A stretch of DNA of 64,000 nucleotides from Muribaculaceae bacterium (GCA_022508985.1 JAFLUA010000002.1:1-64000); one strand, 5' to 3'; numbered from the stretch's first letter, positions 26,152 to 35,107 are shown. The notes: a model not told the origin generated them from the letters alone. Made by a program: numbers and translations.

Positions 26152-27945
26152 ATGACAGAATTAAAAAATTCACCGATTGAGGATTTCGATTGGGCCGCTT
26201 ACGAAAAAGGCGAAACGATTGGCGAGAAAACCCGCGAAGAACTCACCACCGCTTATGAAGAATCGCTTAACTCGGTAAAAGACAAAGAAGTAATCGAAGG
26301 TACCATTATCGCCCTCAACAAGCGCGAAGCAGTGGTTAACATCGACTACAAATCCGACGGTATTATTCCTATGAGCGAATTCCGCTACAACCCCGACATC
26401 AAAGTTGGCGACAAAGTAGAGGTATTCATCGAAAACCAGGAAGACCGCAAGGGTCAGCTTATCCTTTCACACAAGAAAGCACGCGCATCACGCTCGTGGG
26501 ATCGCGTTAACGCTGCTCTTGAAAACAACGAAATCATCAAAGGCTTTATCAAATGCCGCACTAAGGGTGGTATGATTGTCGACGTTTTCGGCATCGAAGC
26601 ATTCCTCCCCGGCTCGCAGATCGACGTTAAGCCCATCCGCGACTACGACGTATTTGTAGGCAAGACAATGGAATTCCGCATCGTGAAGATCAACGAAGAG
26701 TTCCGCAATGTTGTCGTTTCGCACAAAGCTCTCATCGAGGCAGAACTCGAGCAGCAAAAACGCGAAATCATCTCTAAACTCGAAAAAGGCCAGGTACTCG
26801 AAGGCACCGTTAAAAACATCACCTCTTATGGCGTATTTATCGACCTGGGCGGTGTTGACGGTCTTATCCATATCACCGACCTGTCGTGGGGCCGCGTAAG
26901 CCACCCCAGCGAAGTTGTTTCGCTCGACGAAAAACTCAACGTCGTTATCCTCGACTTCGACAACGAGAAGAAACGTATCGCCCTCGGTCTCAAGCAGCTC
27001 CATCCGCATCCATGGGATGCACTCGACGCTGAGCTCAAAGTTGGCGACAAAGTTAAAGGTAAAGTTGTCGTTATGGCCGACTATGGCGCATTCCTCGAAG
27101 TTGCTCCCGGCGTAGAAGGTCTTATCCACGTGAGCGAAATGTCGTGGAGCCAGCACCTCCGCAGCGCGCAAGAGTTCCTCAAAATCGGCGACGAAATCGA
27201 AGCCGTTATCCTCACTCTCGACCGCAACGAACGCAAGATGAGCCTCGGTATCAAACAGCTCAAACAAGACCCGTGGGAAAATATCGAAGAGAAATATTCT
27301 ATCGGTAGCCGCCACACTGCTAAAGTGCGCAACTTCACCAACTTCGGCGTGTTCGTTGAAATTGAAGAAGGTGTCGACGGTCTCATCCACATCTCCGACC
27401 TCTCTTGGACTAAGAAAATCAAACACCCCAGCGAGTTTACACAAGTTGGTGCCGATATCGAAGTTGAAGTTCTTCAAATCGACAAAGAAAACCGTCGTCT
27501 CAGCCTCGGTCACAAACAGCTCGAAGAAAATCCTTGGGACGTATTCGAAACAGTATTTACCGTTGGCTCTGTTCACGAAGGCACTATCATCGAAATGCTC
27601 GACAAGGGTGCTGTCGTTGCCCTCCCCTACGGTGTTGAAGGTTTTGCTACACCCAAGCACCTCGCAAAAGAAGATGGCACACAGGCTAAAGTTGACGAAA
27701 AGCTCAGCTTCAAGGTGATTGAATTTAACAAAGAAAGCAAGCGCATTATCCTTTCACACAGCCGCATCTTCGAAGATGAAGCTCGTGCTGAAAAACCCGC
27801 CGCTACAGAACGCAAGCCCAAACGCCAGAGCGCTGCCAAGAAACAGCAACCGCAGCCCGAAGAAAATCCTGCTGCCGCTCTCGAACGCACAACACTCGGC
27901 GATATCGACGCTCTTGCCGCTCTCAAAGAAAAACTTTCGAAGTAA
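26152..27945 (+). CDS. rpsA: 30S ribosomal protein S1
   Basis: 597 residues with six S1 (OB-fold) repeats between about residues 45 and 545. The later repeats carry the family's YGVFIDLGG.VDGLIHI type strand, seen at least four times (for example GVFIDLGGVDGLIHITDLSW and GVFVEIEEGVDGLIHISDL). S1 unwinds and delivers mRNA to the 30S subunit, which is important in Bacteroidota with their weak Shine-Dalgarno sites. The last 50 residues are a low-complexity, Lys/Pro/Gln/Ala-rich tail that is unlike the repeats and typical of Bacteroidota S1 proteins. It has a clear promoter and terminator and forms its own transcription unit. Confidence 0.97.
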   Translation: MTELKNSPIEDFDWAAYEKGETIGEKTREELTTAYEESLNSVKDKEVIEGTIIALNKREAVVNIDYKSDGIIPMSEFRYNPDIKVGDKVEVFIENQEDRKGQLILSHKKARASRSWDRVNAALENNEIIKGFIKCRTKGGMIVDVFGIEAFLPGSQIDVKPIRDYDVFVGKTMEFRIVKINEEFRNVVVSHKALIEAELEQQKREIISKLEKGQVLEGTVKNITSYGVFIDLGGVDGLIHITDLSWGRVSHPSEVVSLDEKLNVVILDFDNEKKRIALGLKQLHPHPWDALDAELKVGDKVKGKVVVMADYGAFLEVAPGVEGLIHVSEMSWSQHLRSAQEFLKIGDEIEAVILTLDRNERKMSLGIKQLKQDPWENIEEKYSIGSRHTAKVRNFTNFGVFVEIEEGVDGLIHISDLSWTKKIKHPSEFTQVGADIEVEVLQIDKENRRLSLGHKQLEENPWDVFETVFTVGSVHEGTIIEMLDKGAVVALPYGVEGFATPKHLAKEDGTQAKVDEKLSFKVIEFNKESKRIILSHSRIFEDEARAEKPAATERKPKRQSAAKKQQPQPEENPAAALERTTLGDIDALAALKEKLSK

Positions 27946-27966
27946 TTCTCCAATCCTTATCATACT

Positions 27967-28000
27967 AAGTTGCATCTCAGCCGAGGTGCAACTTTTTTTT
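27967..28000 (+). terminator. rpsA terminator
   Basis: A 12-bp stem AAGTTGCATCTC / GAGGTGCAACTT (one G-U pair) with a 4-base loop, followed by a run of at least six T. Confidence 0.88.
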
Positions 28001-28096
28001 GCACCTACGCCACAGACAACGACGATAAAAACTTGCCATAGCGTCGTTTTTCCTTTTAATCGACAAAAGCTCACCTTATCCGCCACGGCGGGAGAA

Positions 28097-28104
28097 TAAC
28101 TTTG
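28097..28104 (+). promoter_or_regulatory. -7 box for the amidase gene
   Basis: TAACTTTG, 51 bases before the chosen ATG. No convincing -33 element. Confidence 0.4.
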
Positions 28105-28155
28105 CAGAGTGTTGGCAATAATGTCGGCACTCTGTTTTATTTTAATCCTCATAGT

Positions 28156-28758
28156 ATGAAAGTAATTATCGACAACGGCCACGGGAGCGACACTCCAGGC
28201 AAACGCAGCCCCGACGGCAGGCTCTACGAATGGAAATGGACACGGATATTGGCTAACAGAATAAAAGAATCTCTCACCAGCCACGGGGTTGATAGCGCTA
28301 TCCTCGTACCTGAAGACATCGACATCAGCCTCGCGGACCGATGTAGAAGGGCAAACGCTATCGTCACAACAAGCCGCAACGCCGACGCCACCGGAAAATG
28401 CATCTTAATATCACTTCACAATAACGCTGCCGGGATGGGCGACAAATGGCACGTGGCGTCGGGCTTTGCCGCCTTTGTTTCTCGCAATGCCTCTGCCGAT
28501 TCGATGCGTCTTGCGCATCTGCTCACTCGTCAAGCTATAGCCGCCGACATCTTAGGGAATAGACATACGCCCACTGCAGGATTTCATATCGCCAACTTCG
28601 CCATCTGCCGTGACACCATTTGCCCGGCCGCCCTCACCGAAAATCTTTTTATGGACAACCTCGCCGACATCGATTTTCTTCTTAGCGAAAGGGGATTGGC
28701 TCTCATAACACACGTTCACACCAACGCCATATTGAAATATTTCAACATTAATTTATGA
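28156..28758 (+). CDS. N-acetylmuramoyl-L-alanine amidase (Amidase_3), endolysin-like
   Basis: A zinc amidase of 200 residues that cleaves between MurNAc and the stem peptide. The start was placed at the ATG at 28156 (MKVIIDNGHGSDT) because the domain begins there. Zinc ligands and catalytic residues are visible: His in DNGHGSDT, Glu in RLYEWKW, His in ISLHNNA and Glu in ALTENLFM. The protein is the bare catalytic domain, with no signal peptide and no cell-wall binding domain. Without a signal it would stay in the cytoplasm unless released by a holin-like route, as phage endolysins are. Its last codon overlaps the next gene by 4 bases (ATGA). That gene codes for a membrane-anchored partner, which supports a phage-type lysis origin (inference). 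Confidence 0.85.
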   Translation: MKVIIDNGHGSDTPGKRSPDGRLYEWKWTRILANRIKESLTSHGVDSAILVPEDIDISLADRCRRANAIVTTSRNADATGKCILISLHNNAAGMGDKWHVASGFAAFVSRNASADSMRLAHLLTRQAIAADILGNRHTPTAGFHIANFAICRDTICPAALTENLFMDNLADIDFLLSERGLALITHVHTNAILKYFNINL

Positions 28759-29222
28759 AAAACACTATTATCATTTTACTCTCTTTATCCATTGGCTTTT
28801 TGGGAGGATATTTTCTCAAAAAAGAGCCATTGACCATTGTCAAAGAATCGGAAAAAGTGCTGGTGCGCACCGATACTATCGTTGTGAAAGAGATTACACC
28901 GGGAGCTACTCGTTATATCACTAAAAGAGAAGAAAAGCTACCCAAAGCCAGTAGCGATAGCGATACGGTTGCCGTACAAATCCCTATTACACAAGTAATT
29001 TACGCCACCGACAGCTTCGCGGCATATCTTAGCGGTTTTAAGTCTACCTTAGACAGCATCAAGCTATATCGGCGCAACACCACCATTGAACGCATACAGC
29101 AGGTAGCGCCAAAAAAGTCGCCTCGCTTTTCGGTTGGCCTACAGAGTGGATGCGGACTAACACCTCGTGGTTTTCAGCCCTATATAGGCGTTGGAATTAC
29201 AGTAAATATTGCCTCTTTTTGA
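28755..29222 (+). CDS. Membrane-anchored partner of the amidase, unrecognised
   Basis: 155 residues. One N-terminal membrane segment (about 4-20, IIILLSLSIGFLGGYF) is followed by a polar stretch of about 90 residues with heptad-like charge that may be helical. A C-terminal 35 residues look like outer-membrane-type beta strands with Gly repeats (RFSVGLQSGCGLTPRG, then IGVGITVNIASF). It overlaps the amidase by 4 bases, so translation is coupled. The architecture recalls spanin-like or holin-like lysis helpers of phage, but I cannot name the family. No lipobox is visible. Confidence 0.6.
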   Translation: MKNTIIILLSLSIGFLGGYFLKKEPLTIVKESEKVLVRTDTIVVKEITPGATRYITKREEKLPKASSDSDTVAVQIPITQVIYATDSFAAYLSGFKSTLDSIKLYRRNTTIERIQQVAPKKSPRFSVGLQSGCGLTPRGFQPYIGVGITVNIASF

Positions 29223-29274
29223 GAATGCGCTCGCCAAAAAAAATTGATTAAAATCAATTTTTGTTGCAACTTAT

Positions 29275-29306
29275 CTTGACAACACGTAATTTTAATTGTA
29301 TCTTTG
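29275..29306 (+). promoter_or_regulatory. Promoter for the 135-residue protein gene
   Basis: CTTG at 29275-29278, 20 bases, then TATCTTTG at 29299-29306. The ATG is at 29331. Confidence 0.6.
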
Positions 29307-29330
29307 CATGAAAATTAAAATATACACACT

Positions 29331-29738
29331 ATGAAAACAATGATTGAATGTCGCAATGAAGAATTTTTAAGACGCTGCGCCGCCATTTTCGAGCGCGAAT
29401 ACAAATCGGGCAAGGTTCTACCAATCGATAAGATAATTGACCAAGTACTCGCAATGCAACCGCGCTCTCATTATCTCACGTACGATACGGCAGCACGACG
29501 CCTGCACAAAATCCATCGTTTAGGAATCGAAAATGTTGTCAAAGAAGACATTGCACGCGATATGTGGCGTGAGCTACAGACCCAAATCGACGAATATTTA
29601 GCCCAATATCCTAAACGCTCGTTTCACAAAGCCCTTTCCTTCGTTCTCAACTACCGGAGGCCATCGCGATTTTACATTAGTCGCGACTCGGCGCGCAGAA
29701 TAATAGCGCCAAATATCGTTCAATGTCTATTCATCTAA
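29331..29738 (+). CDS. Small basic protein, unrecognised
   Basis: 135 residues, soluble, rich in Arg and predicted helical. It has no signal peptide or membrane segment. The middle part has a YLTYDTAARRLHKIHRLG stretch that could be a helix-turn-helix-like unit, and the C-terminal third is strongly basic (NYRRPSRFYISRDSARR), so nucleic-acid binding is possible (inference). It has its own promoter and is followed by the next small gene on the same strand with a 26-base gap. It may belong with the lysis-like cassette to its left, but there is no proof. Confidence 0.55.
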   Translation: MKTMIECRNEEFLRRCAAIFEREYKSGKVLPIDKIIDQVLAMQPRSHYLTYDTAARRLHKIHRLGIENVVKEDIARDMWRELQTQIDEYLAQYPKRSFHKALSFVLNYRRPSRFYISRDSARRIIAPNIVQCLFI

Positions 29739-29764
29739 TTATCAACTCTAAAAAACACACAGCA

Positions 29765-30205
29765 ATGACCTACGCTCTATCTATCAATCGAATTCTCGAA
29801 AACATCTACGCCTTCTGTGCCCTCGACTACTTCACATCGAAACAAGCGCGTCCCGAGATTTTAGGGCGCGACCATGCGCCGGCCCTTCGCCGTATTATCT
29901 GCTCCGCTGCCGCCGAGATGATTTTCCGCCTCACGCCTCCTATTACCTCAACCAACCTCACCGAAGAGTCCGACCCCGAGATTATTAGCATAGAATTAGA
30001 CCTCGATGAAAACAATGGGCCTATCGAGTGCCTCAGGCCGGCATTAGAAAGCGCACTGGCGGCATCGGTAATGGCGCTGGCATGGTGCGGCAACAGTGCT
30101 TCTCTCTCCGATACATACGCAACGCTTTTCAACAAAAACATCGAGGCGATAGCACAGACGCTACGCCGATTCAGCAAGCCCGGTTTTATCGAGGCCGCAA
30201 TATAA
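29765..30205 (+). CDS. Small helical protein, unrecognised
   Basis: 146 residues from the ATG at 29765. An earlier start at 29723 would overlap the previous gene by 16 bases and adds an unlikely leader. The protein is acidic in its middle (a stretch of Asp/Glu near residues 70-85), with Ala/Leu-rich helices and a Cys in EFCALDYF-like (YAFCALDYF) context. No domain is recognised. It sits between the 135-residue protein and the iron-sulfur protein gene on the same strand; the latter has its own promoter. Confidence 0.5.
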   Translation: MTYALSINRILENIYAFCALDYFTSKQARPEILGRDHAPALRRIICSAAAEMIFRLTPPITSTNLTEESDPEIISIELDLDENNGPIECLRPALESALAASVMALAWCGNSASLSDTYATLFNKNIEAIAQTLRRFSKPGFIEAAI

Positions 30206-30214
30206 AGTGAAATA

Positions 30215-30247
30215 TTTGTCGCAATTCAACGAAAATTTTTAATTTTG
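30215..30247 (+). promoter_or_regulatory. Promoter directly before the iron-sulfur protein gene
   Basis: TTTG at 30215-30218, 21 bases, then TAATTTTG at 30240-30247. The ATG at 30253 is only 5 bases after the -7 box, so the mRNA would be leaderless or nearly so. Confidence 0.55.
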
Positions 30248-30252
30248 CAGAT

Positions 30253-31119
30253 ATGTATCGCTCTGTACGTTTAGTTCGAATAGCAATATCGCTCATCGCG
30301 CTGGCTGTACCCACCTGGGCACTATTGGTCGGCTACGATAGCTTATTCGCACGCATACAGATATTCCCCTCTCTTTTGGCGGGAACGGCCGTCTACCTGA
30401 TATTCTGGGTGATAGTCACCTTGCTATACGGCCGCATATATTGTTCTACCGTATGCCCCATGGGCACGCTAATCGACTGCATCTCGGCAGGCCGACGACT
30501 GGCACTACGTAAAAAAAGCGATTATCGCTACTGCTCGCCATCGGTGCGTACGCGTTTAGTCTTTCTAATTATAGCATTTGCAGCTGTACTATCCGAAATA
30601 GCCGTTTTGCCAACCATACTCGACCCCTATAGTGCTTACGCTCGTATGGTTAATGAATTTATAGCACGACCGCTGGGCATCGTCAGCGACGGTTCGCGGT
30701 TTACAATATCGGCATTCGCCCTTGCCACACTCACAGCGGTGTCTGTTGCTATATTTTCATGGCGTAGAGGCCGACTGATCTGCAACACAGCATGCCCCAT
30801 CGGCACACTGCTCGGCTACGGCGCGCGACGCGCATATTTCCACATCGAAATCGACCCCGACCGCTGTATTAATTGCGGCGAATGTGAGCGAGTGTGTAAA
30901 GCACAGTGCATCAAACTACCCGAAAAGATTGTTGACAACTCTCGTTGCGTCGTATGCTTCAACTGCACGACAGTATGTCCAAATAGCGCAATAGCATATA
31001 AATCGGGGCGCTACCGGCTCGGGCTTCCGCTTATGCAGTCGGTTGAAGGGCATTCGCAAAACACTCAGACTACAAACCGCCACGGCATTGAGCAAAATAT
31101 TAAAACTCACAATAAATGA
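30253..31119 (+). CDS. 4Fe-4S ferredoxin-type inner-membrane protein (NapH/CcoG-like)
   Basis: A membrane electron-transfer protein of 288 residues. It has hydrophobic segments near 8-28, 38-62, 100-125 and 155-172, and the twin CxxxCP motifs of the NapH family, CSTVCPMG (about 75-82) and CNTACPIG (about 180-187). Two [4Fe-4S] ferredoxin sites follow in the cytoplasmic tail, [15 protein letters not shown] and [14 protein letters not shown]. It would pass electrons to a periplasmic or membrane partner that is not encoded beside it. It starts close after its own promoter and overlaps thyA by 4 bases (ATGA), an unusual functional pairing. Alternative: a truncated polyferredoxin of other function. 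Confidence 0.82.
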   Translation: MYRSVRLVRIAISLIALAVPTWALLVGYDSLFARIQIFPSLLAGTAVYLIFWVIVTLLYGRIYCSTVCPMGTLIDCISAGRRLALRKKSDYRYCSPSVRTRLVFLIIAFAAVLSEIAVLPTILDPYSAYARMVNEFIARPLGIVSDGSRFTISAFALATLTAVSVAIFSWRRGRLICNTACPIGTLLGYGARRAYFHIEIDPDRCINCGECERVCKAQCIKLPEKIVDNSRCVVCFNCTTVCPNSAIAYKSGRYRLGLPLMQSVEGHSQNTQTTNRHGIEQNIKTHNK

Positions 31120-31910
31120 AACAGTATCTCGACCTACTCAACCATATTCTCGAAAACGGTGTTGAAAAGCACGACCGCACCGGCACTGGGACTCGCTCGG
31201 TATTTGGCTACCAAATGCGTTTCAATCTCGAAGACGGTTTCCCTTTGCTTACCACAAAAAAACTCCACCTAAAATCTATCATCTATGAGCTGCTATGGTT
31301 TCTTAAAGGCGACACTAATGTAAAATACCTGCAGGACAACGGCGTGAGAATATGGAACGAATGGGCCGGCCCCGACGGCGACCTCGGGCACATATATGGC
31401 TATCAGTGGCGCTCGTGGCCCGACTATAACGGCGGACATATCGACCAGATTGCAGAGGTACAAAACACGCTGCGTAATAATCCCGACTCTCGTCGCATTA
31501 TCGTCAGCTCCTGGAATGTTGCCGACATTCCAAATATGAACCTGCCTCCGTGCCACGCTTTCTTCCAGTTCTATGTCGCCGACGGTAGGCTCTCACTGCA
31601 GTTATACCAACGCAGCGCCGACTGCTTCCTGGGCGTTCCGTTCAACATTGCGTCGTATGCCCTACTCTTGCAAATGATGGCTCAAGCGACAGGCCTCAAA
31701 GCCGGCGATTTTGTACACACCCTCGGCGACGCGCATCTATACCTCAACCACATCGACCAAGCTCGCCTGCAACTCGAGCGCGAGCCTCGTAAGCTTCCTC
31801 GCATGGTAATTAACAGCAACGTTACCGATATTTTTGGCTTCGACTACTCCGATTTTTCTCTCGAGGGATACGACCCGCATCCACACATCAAAGCCGACGT
31901 TTCGGTATGA
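31116..31910 (+). CDS. thyA: Thymidylate synthase (ThyA)
   Basis: Converts dUMP and methylene-tetrahydrofolate to dTMP. It has 264 residues, the normal length. Key motifs are the N-terminal [15 protein letters not shown], the active-site Cys in [11 protein letters not shown], the phosphate-binding [17 protein letters not shown] and the C-terminal [10 protein letters not shown]-like [14 protein letters not shown]. Its start overlaps the stop of the iron-sulfur protein gene by 4 bases, so expression is coupled. Dihydrofolate reductase, the common neighbour, is not beside it. A terminator follows, whose stem surrounds the -33 box of the next gene. Confidence 0.97.
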   Translation: MKQYLDLLNHILENGVEKHDRTGTGTRSVFGYQMRFNLEDGFPLLTTKKLHLKSIIYELLWFLKGDTNVKYLQDNGVRIWNEWAGPDGDLGHIYGYQWRSWPDYNGGHIDQIAEVQNTLRNNPDSRRIIVSSWNVADIPNMNLPPCHAFFQFYVADGRLSLQLYQRSADCFLGVPFNIASYALLLQMMAQATGLKAGDFVHTLGDAHLYLNHIDQARLQLEREPRKLPRMVINSNVTDIFGFDYSDFSLEGYDPHPHIKADVSV

Positions 31911-31952
31911 CATATCGTTTACAATATCGCTACAAAAAAGATACTATATTCA

Positions 31953-31989
31953 AACCGGTTTTGCCACAATTTGCAGAACCGGTTTTTGT
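31953..31989 (+). terminator. thyA terminator overlapping the next promoter
   Basis: AACCGGTT at 31953-31960 pairs with AACCGGTT at 31977-31984, followed by TTTTT with a G after. The 16-base loop contains the TTTG -33 box of the next promoter (31970-31973). Confidence 0.6.
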
Positions 31990-32001
31990 TGCATAATTTT
32001 G
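31970..32001 (+). promoter_or_regulatory. Promoter of the serine hydrolase gene
   Basis: TTTG at 31970-31973, 20 bases, then TAATTTTG at 31994-32001, eight bases before the ATG. Leader very short. Confidence 0.65.
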
Positions 32002-32008
32002 CATCGCC

Positions 32009-33220
32009 ATGACAAAAGCTACATTCTCTCACATAACCGTTATTTTTATTGGAGCGATATTATTTGCCACATCGTGTACCCGTCAAGGAGTTGCGCCCGA
32101 GCCCGACAGCCTTGCCGCGAGAATCGACTCCATTATAAGCCCCTTGTTTCCCGCAAATGAGCCGGGTGCCGTCGTTGTCATATCGCTCGGCGATTCAATA
32201 TTGTATAACCATTCTTTCGGTCTTGCAAGGCTCGACAGCGTTTGCCCCATTACCGACACGACTATGATGAACATAGCATCGTCGACAAAGACGTTTACCG
32301 CAGCCGCAATCCTCAAATTGGCCGAAGAAGGCAAATTGTCGCTCGACGATAAATTCATAAAATTTTATCCCGAATTAAATGAAAAAGTATTCGGAGAAAT
32401 TACCCTTCGGAACGTGCTCTCTCACACCTCCGGAATACCCGACCTTCGGCCCAAAGACAACGAGCAGTGGGCGAAATATGTTTCCGAGAATACGTCTGTC
32501 TTCGCTTACGGACCCGATTATCGCATCTATGGCAAAGAACGCGAACAAACAAACTACATAAAACACGTCGACTCGCTCGCTTTCAAGCCGGGGTCGCGGT
32601 TTGAGCGTCAAGACCCTCCGTATATGCTCCTTCTCGGTGTGATTGAAGAAGCCTCCGGCGAAAATTTTGAAGTTTGGATGCAACGAAATATTTTCGAACC
32701 GGCGGGAATAGAGTACGCGAGCTATGTAAATCAGACCCGACACATAGCAAGAATGGCTCACGGCTATTGCAAGGCTCAAGGCGATTCCAAATCTAATATT
32801 TTCAGGAGCAAAGACGGCCAGTGGGACGAATTCGATTACGGCGAGGCCGACTTCTTTCTCACTCGTGCCGACCGCGGCTTATATACCAATGCCTTAGATT
32901 TCACACGTTGGCAACACGCTCTTAACAATGGCCTGGTGTTGTCTGATGAATCACTTAATCTATTGCGTACACCTCTGGTTGATAGTGATAAAAACGGAGA
33001 ATATTGCAGCCTCGGCATTAACATTGCATATACCAACGGACACCAAAAACTATACCACCGAAGCCAACGAGGCGGATTCTCCGAGATAGAAGCCACATTC
33101 CCCGATTTAGACCTGTGCTACCTCGTATTCTCCAACCGCAACGATTGGGACGCTATCGCTTTAATCAACGACATCGATGAGGTGCTAATCAAAGAAGGGC
33201 TTATTAATTGCGCCGATTAA
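32009..33220 (+). CDS. Serine hydrolase lipoprotein, beta-lactamase/DD-peptidase family
   Basis: A class C beta-lactamase-like, penicillin-binding-protein-related hydrolase of 403 residues. The lipobox ATSC (Cys23) suggests a lipoprotein. The catalytic SxxK is Ser91-Ser-Thr-Lys94 in the sequence NIASSTKTFTAAAIL. The usual YxN Tyr region is replaced by PPYMLLLGVIEE, which has a Tyr but not the Asn. The third motif region is HRSQRGGFSE, in place of HxG, so the substrate may differ from beta-lactams. Family members include D-aminopeptidases and esterases. The stop overlaps the convergent glycosyltransferase stop by 4 bases. Confidence 0.82.
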   Translation: MTKATFSHITVIFIGAILFATSCTRQGVAPEPDSLAARIDSIISPLFPANEPGAVVVISLGDSILYNHSFGLARLDSVCPITDTTMMNIASSTKTFTAAAILKLAEEGKLSLDDKFIKFYPELNEKVFGEITLRNVLSHTSGIPDLRPKDNEQWAKYVSENTSVFAYGPDYRIYGKEREQTNYIKHVDSLAFKPGSRFERQDPPYMLLLGVIEEASGENFEVWMQRNIFEPAGIEYASYVNQTRHIARMAHGYCKAQGDSKSNIFRSKDGQWDEFDYGEADFFLTRADRGLYTNALDFTRWQHALNNGLVLSDESLNLLRTPLVDSDKNGEYCSLGINIAYTNGHQKLYHRSQRGGFSEIEATFPDLDLCYLVFSNRNDWDAIALINDIDEVLIKEGLINCAD

Positions 33221-34038
33221 CTATTCTTGTATATGCGGTGAACAACAGCATATATCACTCCGCGCAAAGAATGATATAAATACCAAAAGTAAGGCTTCGG
33301 CGACCGATAGGCATAAAGCAACAAGCGTGGCAACCACGTCAAAGGTTTTGAATGTATAATAATCGCGCCCTGCGCCTTCACAAATTCCTTATCTCTGGCA
33401 AGCCGTTCGCCACTTGTCTCGCCATCGTGCGAACAAAGATCGATGGGCACGCACACACCCTTCAAGCCCTTTCGCATCATATCGCAAAACCAAACAGAGT
33501 CTTCGCCGCTTATTAATCGACCCGAACCCGGTCCAAAATTCTCATTAAAGCGCAAGCCTTTACAACTTTCACGCCTAAAAGCCATTTCTATCGTCGCTGC
33601 ATACCATCCTTTAGGCGCTCTGTTTAGAGTGAATACACCTTCACCATAGTTTTTTGTATAGCTACCTCTGCTCAGATAACGACAGCATATAATATCGGCT
33701 TCGGGATATTCATCGAAAGCCCCCATCAGTTCACGCAACGCATCCGCCTCATAATCAACATCATCATCCGACAACAGACACCACGGAGCATCATCGCTCA
33801 CATCTAATGCATGGTTGCGATTTTTAGCAACTCCCCTATCTCTATTTACTATAACATCGAAGTCATCTCTTGCCAGCAACGCTTGAGGCACCGTGCAATC
33901 GCCATCGGGCACTTGCCACGACACAAGCCACTGCACACCGGGCTCTTGCGGATGACTATGCTCAAGCAAGCGCGACATGCCATCGTGCCCATACACAGCT
34001 ATTTGAACCTGAAGTTTTGTCGCGACAACTTCTGCCAT
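33217..34038 (-). CDS. Family 2 (GT-A) glycosyltransferase
   Basis: A soluble glycosyltransferase of 273 residues. The GT2-type features are the N-terminal VQIAVYGHDG strand, the RDRGVAKNRNHALD loop, the metal-binding LLSDDDVDYE (DxD equivalent) and the acceptor-side GSGRLISGEDSVWFCDMM, which contains the ED pair common in the catalytic domain. Only short amphipathic helices follow at the C-terminus (LLLYAYRSPKPYFWYLYH), so it may associate peripherally with the membrane. It probably adds a sugar to a surface polysaccharide or glycoprotein, but no other glycan genes are next to it. It has its own promoter and converges on the serine hydrolase gene. Confidence 0.85.
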   Translation of the reverse strand: MAEVVATKLQVQIAVYGHDGMSRLLEHSHPQEPGVQWLVSWQVPDGDCTVPQALLARDDFDVIVNRDRGVAKNRNHALDVSDDAPWCLLSDDDVDYEADALRELMGAFDEYPEADIICCRYLSRGSYTKNYGEGVFTLNRAPKGWYAATIEMAFRRESCKGLRFNENFGPGSGRLISGEDSVWFCDMMRKGLKGVCVPIDLCSHDGETSGERLARDKEFVKAQGAIIIHSKPLTWLPRLLLYAYRSPKPYFWYLYHSLRGVIYAVVHRIYKNS

Positions 34039-34063
34039 ATAATCGCTATTAATTTCTAATCAG

Positions 34064-34096
34064 CAAAGATAAGCAATAAATCACATTCGTCCCAAA
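34064..34096 (-). promoter_or_regulatory. Glycosyltransferase promoter
   Basis: On the minus strand, TTTG (34093-34096), 21 bases, then TATCTTTG (34064-34071), 25 bases before the ATG. Confidence 0.6.
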
Positions 34097-34141
34097 TCTC
34101 ATTTTACTATCATGTCAAATCTACAAATAATTCACTGGCAG

Positions 34142-34185
34142 AAAAAAATCACAGCGCCACAGATTGAATATCTGCAGCGCCGCGT
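34142..34185 (-). terminator. Probable rpoD terminator
   Basis: Downstream of rpoD on the minus strand, an imperfect stem (CAGAT / ATCTG plus CGCC / GGCG, with a 2x2 internal loop) is followed by TGTGA and a run of T (34142-34148 in plus coordinates). Confidence 0.5.
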
Positions 34186-34208
34186 TAATCATTTTTGCTA
34201 ATGGAGGA

Positions 34209-35069
34209 TTAAGACCCCAAATAAGATTTCAACAAACGGCTCTTCTGGCCCTTGAGACGACGTATAGCCTTTTCTTTAATTTGGCGTACACGCTCGCGCG
34301 TCAGGTCGAACTTAGCGCCTATTTCCTCGAGAGTCATTTCTTGGCAGCCTATGCCGAAAAACATCTTAAGAATCTCGCGTTCACGCTCATTGAGCTGGCG
34401 CAAAGCTCTCTCAACTTCGTTAGAGAGCGACTCTTGGTTGAGTGCTGCATCGGCCATAGGGCTGTCGTCATTTGTCAACACGTCGAGCAAACTATTGTCT
34501 TCGCCCTCTACAAACGGCGCATCTACCGATATATGACGGCCTGAAACCTTGAGCGTGTCGGCAATTTTCTCAACAGGCACATCAAGACGCTCTGCCAACT
34601 CCTCGGGCGAGGGGCGGCGCTCATGTTCCTGCTCAAACTTCGACAAAGCCTTGCCTATCTTGTTGAGAGAACCCACCTGGTTAAGAGGAAGGCGCACTAT
34701 ACGGCTCTGCTCTGCCAATGCCTGCAATATCGATTGTCTAATCCACCATACGGCATAAGAGATAAACTTGAAACCGCGAGTCTCGTCAAATTTACGTGCG
34801 GCCTTAATCAAACCCAGATTGCCTTCATTGATAAGGTCGGGCAACGACAGCCCTTGGTTTTGGTACTGTTTTGCCACCGACACTACGAAGCGCAGATTTG
34901 CACGCGTTAGTTTTTCGAGAGCCGCCTGATCACCTTGGCGAATTCGCTGCGCAAGCTCTACCTCCTCTTCTACAGATATCAGCTCCTCACGCCCTATCTC
35001 CTGAAGATACTTATCAAGAGATGCGCTTTCGCGATTAGTGATTGATTTTGTGATTTTTAGCTGTCTCAT
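34209..35069 (-). CDS. rpoD: Primary RNA polymerase sigma factor (RpoD/SigA type)
   Basis: Housekeeping sigma factor of the Bacteroidota type, 286 residues. It lacks region 1.1, as is normal in this phylum, and starts [20 protein letters not shown] (promoter-recognition region 1.2). Region 2 is intact with the core-binding and -10 helix ([20 protein letters not shown] then AVWWIRQSI). Regions 3 and 4 follow, ending with the helix-turn-helix [19 protein letters not shown]. This factor recognises the TTTG and TAnnTTTG boxes seen across the window. It has such a promoter itself, which would be autoregulatory. Confidence 0.97.
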   Translation of the reverse strand: MRQLKITKSITNRESASLDKYLQEIGREELISVEEEVELAQRIRQGDQAALEKLTRANLRFVVSVAKQYQNQGLSLPDLINEGNLGLIKAARKFDETRGFKFISYAVWWIRQSILQALAEQSRIVRLPLNQVGSLNKIGKALSKFEQEHERRPSPEELAERLDVPVEKIADTLKVSGRHISVDAPFVEGEDNSLLDVLTNDDSPMADAALNQESLSNEVERALRQLNEREREILKMFFGIGCQEMTLEEIGAKFDLTRERVRQIKEKAIRRLKGQKSRLLKSYLGS

Positions 35070-35107
35070 TTCTCTTTTCTTCGAACCGTTTAGTGTCCTT
35101 TAGCCGG

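Noticed and set aside
26488-27660. 390-codon open frame opposite rpsA
   Set aside because: It mirrors the repeated S1 domains and is rich in Phe, Glu, Asp and Val. It is an artefact of the biased codons of a highly expressed gene.
34164-34910. Plus-strand frames opposite rpoD
   Set aside because: Antisense to a core gene with intact motifs, with no promoter of their own.
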